A DNA stretch of 5,253 nt, from assembly GCA_937874755.1 (NCBI GenBank), contig CALNBC010000290.1, positions 1 through 5,253 on the forward strand, written 5' to 3'. This stretch comes from an uncultured Clostridia bacterium (GTDB taxonomy: Bacteria > Bacillota > Clostridia > Christensenellales > CALWSW01). Position 1 is the first letter of the stretch, and every line of letters starts with the position of its first letter. Made by a program: the position numbers and the translations under genes. The notes below the pieces were generated by a model. It was given only the letters and a program-made list of their open reading frames with translations, was not told where the DNA came from and did not search any database. Below, in pieces: positions 1-4,278 of the stretch.

Positions 1-178
1 CCATCATCCTGATGTTGCGCGCGTCCTGCGCGCCCCCGGTAAACCCCGAAAGATAACGACGGGCGGCAAAATAGGGGCTCACTGTTTCGGAATCGTGGGA
101 GTCAGAGGTTGGCACGTAGTAAAGGTCAATTCCCCGCTCGTCCATCCTGGATTGCAGGGCAAGTATCTCAGATTTCAT
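1..178 (-). CDS. Xaa-Pro aminopeptidase-like protein (M24B, creatinase N-terminal domain), N-terminal fragment
   Basis: Only the first 59 codons are present; the gene runs off the left edge. The translation opens MKSEILALQSRMDERGIDLY and continues with YVPTSDSHDSE (residues about 21-31) and YLSGFTGGA (about 42-50). This matches the start of the creatinase/prolidase N-terminal domain of bacterial M24B aminopeptidases P, whose hallmark is 'VPTSDxHxSE ... LSGFTGSAG'. Full-length relatives carry a C-terminal metal-dependent pita-bread domain that removes an N-terminal residue preceding proline; none of that is visible here. Two ATGs lie in tandem (181 and 178). The AAGGAG at 190-185 is 6 bases from the second and only 3 from the first, so I chose 178. 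The last nine or so residues at the edge (QDARNIRMM) do not continue the expected hydrophobic strand, so the extreme left end may carry an error or a junction. Family call is fairly sure; catalytic activity cannot be judged. Confidence 0.8.
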   Translation of the reverse strand, partial: MKSEILALQSRMDERGIDLYYVPTSDSHDSETVSPYFAARRYLSGFTGGAQDARNIRMM

Positions 179-233
179 CATCTTCTCCTTAATAACGGCG
201 CACGCCACCGCGTATTCAGCAAAATTTATTTTA

Positions 234-242
234 ATTATACCA
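234..242 (-). promoter_or_regulatory. Extended -10 promoter for the aminopeptidase gene
   Basis: Read on the minus strand, TGGTATAAT occupies 242-234: a perfect TATAAT with the upstream TG of an extended -10 element. There is no good -35 box at 17 bases, which extended -10 promoters can tolerate. Transcription would start near 227, giving a leader of about 50 bases before the ATG at 178. A weaker candidate lies further upstream on the same strand: TTGCAA, 18 bases, then TATATA, also preceded by TGG (about 336-307). Both are inferred from consensus only. Confidence 0.4.
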
Positions 243-341
243 CCGCGAACATATTTTGGGTATTGCAAAAAAATAGTCGGTATGCTAGACTAAACCCGTA
301 AAGTTGTATATACCAGTTATGGCAAGTGTATTGCAACTATT

Positions 342-371
342 AAAAAGACAGAAACGAGCAATCCTCGTTTC
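342..371 (-). terminator. Intrinsic terminator-like hairpin, minus direction
   Basis: A perfect 8-bp stem (GAAACGAG / CTCGTTTC, 351-358 with 364-371) closes a 5-base loop. In the minus direction it is followed by TGTC and then five Ts (346-342). No T-run follows in the plus direction, so the hairpin points leftwards. The nearest upstream minus-strand gene, glyQS, already has its own terminator at 713-746. This one would therefore end either glyQS read-through or a separate transcript from 372-716. Confidence 0.5.
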
Positions 372-716
372 CATAAAACTTCTTCACATTCCCCCTTGGA
401 ATCGGCGCGGACTCTCCCTCCTCGCCGCGAGAAAGCAGGCTCCAAATGGTTGCCCGCTTTTTTCTTTTTGGCAATGACACTGACCGCAGGTGTTTATTGG
501 TGTCAATCATTGCTTGGATAAGCACAATAACAATAATAAAAGAACTCCAGCCGGAGTGGGTATGATATGCTCCTCGCGGAGCAGGTAACAAGAGTAGCAT
601 AGCTCGCCAATATGGAGTTGCCGCATATATTTCTATAACTACCAACGCCGGCAAAAGAAGCTTAACAAAATGTCTCCGATGACATATCGCCAATTACTCG
701 AAAAAGTGGCATAAAA
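372..716. other. Gene-poor, hairpin-rich intergenic stretch; one doubtful minus-strand open frame
   Basis: I recognise no gene here. On the minus strand a frame of 117 codons is open from a TTG at 693 to a TAA at 342-340, inside the T-run of the terminator above. Its translation has two hydrophobic runs (about residues 12-36 and 53-68) and then a basic KRKKR patch. It lacks a ribosome binding site at the TTG or at the internal ATG (600), and it resembles no family I know, so I do not call it a gene. Short hairpins are frequent: ACTCC/GGAGT at 544-557, TGCTCC/GGAGCA at 568-583 (its loop reads GCGA on the minus strand, a GNRA tetraloop), and GCAGGC/GCCCGC at 435-457. The stretch could be a small RNA, a small membrane-protein gene, decayed sequence, or plain spacer. 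Confidence 0.3.
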
Positions 717-746
717 AACTGGACTCACATTATTAGGAGTCCAGTT
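713..746 (-). terminator. Intrinsic terminator of glyQS
   Basis: A perfect 10-bp inverted repeat (AACTGGACTC 717-726 with GAGTCCAGTT 737-746) surrounds a 10-base loop. In the minus direction the stem runs straight into six Ts (718-713, the first two being part of the stem), the classic intrinsic terminator form. It lies about 130 bases beyond the glyQS stop, and nothing recognisable lies in the trailer between. In the plus direction a T-rich run (752-764) follows after a few bases, so it may also work weakly rightwards. Confidence 0.8.
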
Positions 747-877
747 ATACGATTTTTCTTTTTTCTGTCTGCTTGACAGGGAGCTGTTCATTTTGTGCTT
801 TAGCGGGTAGAGTTATTGTTCGAAACTAAGTAGCTGAGTGCTATCGAATTTTACTATTCTGCTTCTCTGCTTCGCCG

Positions 878-2266
878 TCAAAAGTTGCACTTATCCAATA
901 TGTACGCAGCGAGCTCTGAAATAGGCATACGCACCTGTTCCATGGTATCCCTGTCCCTCAAAGTGACGGTGTCGTCTTCAAGCGTGTCGAAGTCTACAGT
1001 AACGCAGAAGGGGGTGCCGATCTCGTCCTGTCTGCGGTAGCGTTTGCCGATAGACTGAGTCTCATCGTACTCCACCATGAAGTACTTGGAGAGCATTGCG
1101 TGTACTTCCCTTGCCTTGGCGCCCAGCTTGTTCTTTTGCAGGGGGAGTACAGCTGCTTTATAAGGCGCGAGGGCAGGGTGCAGCCTCATGAGCACGCGGC
1201 TGTCGCCGCCTTCCAGGGTCTCTTCATCGTATGCTTCGCATAGGAACGCCAGCGCGACGCGGTCCGCGCCCAACGAAGGCTCGACGCAATAAGGCACGTA
1301 CTTCTCGCCGGAAACGGGGTCGGTGTATTCGAAGCTCTCGCCGGAGAACTGAGCGTGCTGAGAAAGGTCGTAATCCGTCCTGTCAGCAATGCCCCAAATC
1401 TCGCCCCAGCCGAATGGGAATGTGAACTCGATGTCCGTCGTACCGCGCGAATAGTGGGAAAGCTCTTCTTTTGCGTGTTCGCGCAGGCGAATGTGCTCAT
1501 CCTTCATACCCAGAGAGAGCAGGAACTTGTGGCAGTAGTCCTTCCAGTATTCGTACCATTCGAGGTCGGTGCCCGGCGCACAGAAGAATTCAAGCTCCAT
1601 TTGCTCGAATTCGCGGGTGCGGAAGGTGAAGTTGCCGGGGGTGATCTCGTTGCGGAAGGATTTGCCTATCTGGGCGATGCCGAAGGGTATCTTCCGCCTG
1701 GTCGTGCGCTGGACGTTCTTGAAGTTGACGAAAATGCCCTGGGCGGTCTCCGGGCGAAGGAATATTTCCGAGGAGGAATCCTCAGTCACGCCTTGGAATG
1801 TTTTGAACATCAGGTTGAACTTGCGGATAGAGGTAAAATTGTGCTTCCCACATTCGGGGCAGGGGACATTTTTATCCTCTATGAACTGCGCCATCGCGTC
1901 ATTGGTCATTCCGTCCGTCTTTACTTCGACTTTGTTTTCCTTTGCAAAATCCTCTATGAGCTTATCCGCCCTAAAGCGCGCTTTGCACTCCTTGCAGTCC
2001 ATGAGAGGATCGGAGAACCCGCCCACGTGGCCCGAAGCGACCCAGGTCTGCGGGTTCATCAGTATTGCGGCATCCATGCCCACGTTGTACGGGGATTCTT
2101 GGACGAACTTGCGCCACCACGCTTTTTTGACGTTATTCTTGAACTCGACCCCCAAGGGTCCGTAATCCCAAGTGTTCGCCAGCCCGCCGTAAATCTCTGA
2201 GCCGGGATAAATGTATCCTCTGCCTTTGCAGAGGGCGACGATCTTGTCCATACTGGTCGCTGCCAT
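878..2266 (-). CDS. glyQS: Glycyl-tRNA synthetase, dimeric single-chain type (class II)
   Basis: The 462-residue cytosolic enzyme charges tRNA-Gly with glycine using ATP (EC 6.1.1.14). Its length matches the roughly 460-residue bacterial alpha-2 form, not the alpha2-beta2 GlyQ/GlyS form. The N-terminal YGPLG block is at 35-39. A zinc-site-like insertion carries C91, C94, C136 and C139 (CKEC and CPEC). RPETAQG is at 171-177, class II motif 2 (FRNE) at 204-207, [13 protein letters not shown] at 292-304, and motif 3 (EPSLGADR) at 329-336. An anticodon-binding C-terminal domain starts near LHPALAPYK (362-370). All signature residues look intact. The start at 2266 is chosen because AGGAGG (2280-2275) sits 8 bases upstream. 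The frame stays open to an ATG at 2299, but that one has no ribosome binding site and lies directly after the T-box terminator. The gene is monocistronic, with a T-box leader upstream and a terminator downstream. Some annotations call it glyS. Confidence 0.97.
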   Translation of the reverse strand: MAATSMDKIVALCKGRGYIYPGSEIYGGLANTWDYGPLGVEFKNNVKKAWWRKFVQESPYNVGMDAAILMNPQTWVASGHVGGFSDPLMDCKECKARFRADKLIEDFAKENKVEVKTDGMTNDAMAQFIEDKNVPCPECGKHNFTSIRKFNLMFKTFQGVTEDSSSEIFLRPETAQGIFVNFKNVQRTTRRKIPFGIAQIGKSFRNEITPGNFTFRTREFEQMELEFFCAPGTDLEWYEYWKDYCHKFLLSLGMKDEHIRLREHAKEELSHYSRGTTDIEFTFPFGWGEIWGIADRTDYDLSQHAQFSGESFEYTDPVSGEKYVPYCVEPSLGADRVALAFLCEAYDEETLEGGDSRVLMRLHPALAPYKAAVLPLQKNKLGAKAREVHAMLSKYFMVEYDETQSIGKRYRRQDEIGTPFCVTVDFDTLEDDTVTLRDRDTMEQVRMPISELAAYILDKCNF

Positions 2267-2316
2267 AATACTGTCCTCCTGAATATAGTTCATAAACAAT
2301 GCTCAAATTTGGGTAT

Positions 2317-2350
2317 AAAAAAACCCTCGTACCCGATAAAGGGACGAAAG
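2317..2350 (-). terminator. Regulated terminator of the glyQS T-box
   Basis: On the minus strand CTTTCGT (2350-2344) pairs with ACGAGGG (2330-2324), and CCC (2343-2341) pairs with GGG (2334-2332). There is one bulged base and a 6-base loop, and seven Ts follow (2323-2317). The CCCTTT at 2343-2338 can instead pair with AAAGGG just inside the T-box (2375-2370). This is the mutually exclusive antiterminator expected of this class. Confidence 0.9.
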
Positions 2351-2524
2351 TTGTGCTTCCGCGGTTCCACCCTTTTTGGCGCAAACAAAAATCGCGCCCA
2401 CTTTGGAACTGTGCCGCTATCTGGCCGCCCCTTCGCGCTGACCGCCGCCGGCTCACACCATACCCGGCTCGCTAATGCGATCAACTGCACGAAATTTACC
2501 CGAATCATCGCGACTATGCTATTA
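2317..2524 (-). promoter_or_regulatory. T-box riboswitch sensing tRNA-Gly, upstream of glyQS
   Basis: The 14-base T-box core AGGGTGGAACCGCG is present at 2373-2360, directly before the regulated terminator. Its TGGA bulge is complementary to an UCCA acceptor end, which fits the U discriminator of bacterial tRNA-Gly. Upstream, Stem I is recognisable. A GATGA kink-turn-like element lies at 2509-2505, and a 9-bp helix joins 2485-2477 to 2445-2437 with G-U pairs. The apical elements AGCGAG (about 2473-2468) and GGTGTGA (about 2459-2453) follow the family pattern. Stem III is GGCGC/GCGCC (2398-2394 with 2382-2378). The leader is only about 208 bases and passes from Stem I to Stem III with no room for Stem II, as in the known Bacillus subtilis glyQS leader. 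The glycine specifier is most likely a GGC within the GGGGCGG near 2430-2424, but I could not fix it. Uncharged tRNA-Gly should stabilise the antiterminator and turn glyQS on. Confidence 0.93.
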
Positions 2525-2530
2525 TTTAAC

Positions 2531-2559
2531 ATTCTAGTTGCCATTGGGGCGGTTGTCAA
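2531..2559 (-). promoter_or_regulatory. Promoter of the glyQS T-box transcript
   Basis: On the minus strand a perfect -35 box TTGACA (2559-2554) is followed by exactly 17 bases and then TAGAAT (2536-2531), which matches the -10 consensus at five of six positions. Transcription should begin near 2524, just ahead of Stem I of the T-box. The position and the strength of the match make this a confident vegetative-sigma promoter. Confidence 0.85.
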
Positions 2560-2589
2560 GACCCGTCTGAAATCTGCACTTAATGACGC

Positions 2590-2618
2590 TTGACAGCAGC
2601 CGCGCAGCGGCATAATAT
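2590..2618 (+). promoter_or_regulatory. Promoter of the trpB2 gene
   Basis: A perfect -35 box TTGACA (2590-2595) is followed by 17 bases and TAATAT (2613-2618). An alternative -10, CATAAT (2611-2616), is a better hexamer but leaves only 15 bases. The spacer contains a small palindrome, GCCGC-GCA-GCGGC (2599-2611), which could be a protein-binding site or chance. The box lies back to back with the glyQS promoter, the two -35 elements being 30 bp apart. Confidence 0.75.
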
Positions 2619-2624
2619 ATCTAT

Positions 2625-2717
2625 TATGTAGTCCCGCATACGTGGGAGGCGGCGCCGGATAGAATCGGCGCGTCGAAACACACTAATCAGACGAGACGAG
2701 AAAGGAATAGAATAGCC
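2625..2717 (+). other. Structured 5' leader of the trpB2 gene
   Basis: The leader is about 93 bases and contains two consecutive hairpins. The first is TCCCGC/GTGGGA (2632-2637 with 2642-2647, one G-U pair, 4-base loop). The second is GCGCCG/CGGCGC (2652-2657 with 2666-2671, perfect, 8-base loop GATAGAAT). No T-run follows, so neither is an intrinsic terminator. I see no T-box core, no tryptophan-rich leader peptide and no known riboswitch consensus. The ribosome binding site is AAAGGA (2701-2706), a rather long 11 bases before the ATG. Confidence 0.45.
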
Positions 2718-4097
2718 ATGTCTAATCAGAAAATCAACCGCTTTATTTTGACCGAAAATGAAATGCCCACCGCCTGGTACAACGTACGGGCGGATATGCC
2801 CGAACAGCACGACCCTCTGCTTGACCCCGCCTCGGGGAAGCCTGCAACGGTCGATATGTTATCGGGTATTTTTGCGCGCGAACTTGCCGAGCAGGAGCTC
2901 ACCACAAAGCGCTATATCGACATACCCGGGCCTGTGCTGGATTATTACAAAAAATACAGGCCATCGCCCGTCATCCGCGCCTACGACCTTGAGCGCGCGC
3001 TGGACACTCCCGCCAAGATTTACTTCAAGTACGAGGGCAACAACACCTCGGGCAGCCACAAGCTGAATTCAGCAGTCGCCCAAGCGTACTACAATAAGAT
3101 CGAGGGCATAAACCACATTACGACCGAAACAGGCGCGGGTCAGTGGGGCACAGCCCTTGCGATGGCATGCGCTTATTTCGATATAGACCTCACCGTCTTC
3201 ATGGTCAAGATAAGCGCAATGCAAAAGCCGTACCGCAAAGCAGTGATGGAAACTTACGGTGCAAAGGTTCACCCGAGCCCCAGCGATACGACCAAAGTTG
3301 GTCGCGGCATGCTGGCAAAATCCCCGGACGACGGAGGTTCCCTCGGCACTGCGATATCCGAAGCCGTCGAGCTTTCTGTATCCACAGAAAATTGCCGTTA
3401 CTGCCTCGGCTCGGTATTGAATCAGGTGGTGCTCCATCAGTCCATAATCGGCGAGGAAGCGTACCTTCAGATGCAAAAGGCCGGGGATTACCCGGATTAT
3501 GTCATAGGCTGTGCCGGCGGAGGTTCCAACCTGGGTGGACTTGTTGCTTCGTTCATGAGGGATAAGCTGACTGGCAAGGCAAATCCGGTCTGCATAGCCG
3601 TCGAGCCCGCTGCCTGCCCATCCATGACCAGGGGGCGTTACGCTTATGACTTTTGTGACGTGGGTCACGTCACCCCCTTGGCTAAGATGTATACCACGGG
3701 CAGCGCGTTCAAACCTGCATCTATACATGCCGGTGGATTGCGATTCCACGGCATGAGCCCCATACTCAGCAAATTGTACCACGACGGTTACTTGGCAGCG
3801 CGCTCCGTCTTCCAAAAAGATGTGTTCGATGCCGCGGTGCTGTTTGCCCGCACGGAAGCCATACTCCCGGCACCCGAGTCCGCCCACGCTATCCGCACCG
3901 CCATCGATATTGCGCTCGAATGCAAGGAGAGCGGAGAAGCAAAGACCATACTCTTTGGTCTGACGGGCAACGGCAGCTTCGACCTTACAGCTTATATGAG
4001 CTACCTGGACGGCGAGATGGTCAATTTTGCCCCCTCGGATGAAGACATCGAGCAGAGCCTTTCCCGACTTCCGGATATGTCGGTCTACGAAAAGTAA
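2718..4097 (+). CDS. trpB: Tryptophan synthase beta chain, TrpB2 type (PLP-dependent TrpB-like protein)
   Basis: The 459-residue protein belongs to the TrpB2 branch of fold-type II PLP enzymes, which joins indole to serine (or, in some archaeal members, O-phosphoserine) to make tryptophan. The N-terminal block typical of TrpB2 (WYN at 20-22, YIDIPGPV at 66-73, RPSPVIRA at 81-88) is present. The PLP Schiff-base lysine is K115 in GSHKLN. The catalytic glutamate is E137 in ETGAGQWG, where TrpB1 has GQHG. The cofactor phosphate loop is GGGSN (267-271), and LTGNGSFDL (415-423) is the C-terminal cofactor-contact region. All appear intact and length is normal for the family. The first ATG is used, after AAAGGA. 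No trpA or other trp gene is in view: upstream is divergent glyQS, downstream a terminator and an unrelated flavoprotein. It may salvage indole or work with a TrpA encoded elsewhere. Another beta-replacement activity is possible. Confidence 0.93.
   Translation: MSNQKINRFILTENEMPTAWYNVRADMPEQHDPLLDPASGKPATVDMLSGIFARELAEQELTTKRYIDIPGPVLDYYKKYRPSPVIRAYDLERALDTPAKIYFKYEGNNTSGSHKLNSAVAQAYYNKIEGINHITTETGAGQWGTALAMACAYFDIDLTVFMVKISAMQKPYRKAVMETYGAKVHPSPSDTTKVGRGMLAKSPDDGGSLGTAISEAVELSVSTENCRYCLGSVLNQVVLHQSIIGEEAYLQMQKAGDYPDYVIGCAGGGSNLGGLVASFMRDKLTGKANPVCIAVEPAACPSMTRGRYAYDFCDVGHVTPLAKMYTTGSAFKPASIHAGGLRFHGMSPILSKLYHDGYLAARSVFQKDVFDAAVLFARTEAILPAPESAHAIRTAIDIALECKESGEAKTILFGLTGNGSFDLTAYMSYLDGEMVNFAPSDEDIEQSLSRLPDMSVYEK
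3655..3673. repeat. Perfect 19-base palindrome inside trpB2
   Basis: GTGACGTG (3655-3662) and CACGTCAC (3666-3673) form a perfect 8-bp inverted repeat around a 3-base centre. It lies within codons for about residues 313-319 (CDVGHVT). It has no T-run and no promoter next to it. It may simply reflect codon choice, or be a protein-binding site within the gene. Confidence 0.5.
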
Positions 4098-4102
4098 TTT
4101 TG

Positions 4103-4154
4103 TTGCTTATTTAGGGTAAGCAAGCGGCTCCAGGCTCGCCTGGTGCCGCTTTTT
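4103..4154 (+). terminator. Double-hairpin intrinsic terminator of trpB2
   Basis: Two stems abut after the stop codon. The first is a perfect 7-bp TTGCTTA/TAAGCAA (4103-4109 with 4117-4123). The second pairs AGCGGC with GCCGCT (4123-4128, 4145-4150) and CCAGG with CCTGG (4130-4134, 4139-4143), with one T-T mismatch and a CTCG tetraloop. It is followed by a run of five Ts (4150-4154). The second hairpin alone is a textbook intrinsic terminator. The two stems share base 4123, so they may compete or stack. Confidence 0.88.
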
Positions 4155-4183
4155 ATGGCGTAGATAGATTGTTCTGATGCAAT

Positions 4184-4219
4184 ATAAAGGTTATCGTACG
4201 TCTGGACAATATCCTTTAT
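4184..4219. promoter_or_regulatory. Inverted repeat overlapping the flavoprotein promoter (operator candidate)
   Basis: ATAAAGGTTAT (4184-4194) and ATATCCTTTAT (4209-4219) are inverted copies matching at 10 of 11 positions around a 14-base centre. The right arm fills the -35/-10 spacer of the promoter at 4203-4231 and the left arm lies upstream of the -35 box. It is therefore upstream of the predicted transcript and more likely a DNA site for a dimeric regulator than an RNA hairpin. The regulator is unknown. Confidence 0.4.
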
Positions 4220-4231
4220 TAAGTGTAAAAT
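4203..4231 (+). promoter_or_regulatory. Promoter of the FAD-dependent dehydrogenase gene
   Basis: TGGACA (4203-4208) matches the -35 consensus at five of six positions, and TAAAAT (4226-4231) matches the -10 consensus at five of six, with a 17-base spacer. Transcription would begin near 4238, leaving a leader of about 40 bases before the ATG at 4279. Confidence 0.6.
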
Positions 4232-4278
4232 ATTGCGGCGGATGTTTTAAAACGCAAGTATTTCGCAAGGATGAAAAA

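Noticed and set aside
340..693. Minus-strand open frame of 117 codons as a protein gene
   Set aside because: TTG start, no ribosome binding site at any start, no recognisable family. Kept only as part of the intergenic description.
765..779. Hairpin CTGTC-TGCTT-GACAG in the glyQS trailer
   Set aside because: Five base pairs, followed by no T-run in either direction. Too weak to call a terminator.
796..835. tRNA-like fragment (AGCGGGTAGAG and GTTCGAAAC)
   Set aside because: The D-loop-like and T-loop-like pieces are only a few bases apart, with no room for an anticodon arm and no acceptor stem. Chance resemblance.
858..873. Tandem 8-base repeat TCTGCTTC x2
   Set aside because: Only two copies in a non-coding trailer, easily due to chance or slippage.
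1355..2200. Long plus-strand open frame opposite glyQS
   Set aside because: Shadow of the glyQS coding frame; no ribosome binding site and no recognisable protein features.
2267..2299. Upstream ATGs extending glyQS by up to 11 residues
   Set aside because: They have no ribosome binding site, lie just after the T-box terminator, and add residues not typical of the family; AGGAGG is placed for the ATG at 2266.
3069..3887. Long minus-strand open frame opposite trpB2
   Set aside because: Shadow of trpB2; its translation has no family resemblance, while the plus strand encodes an intact enzyme.
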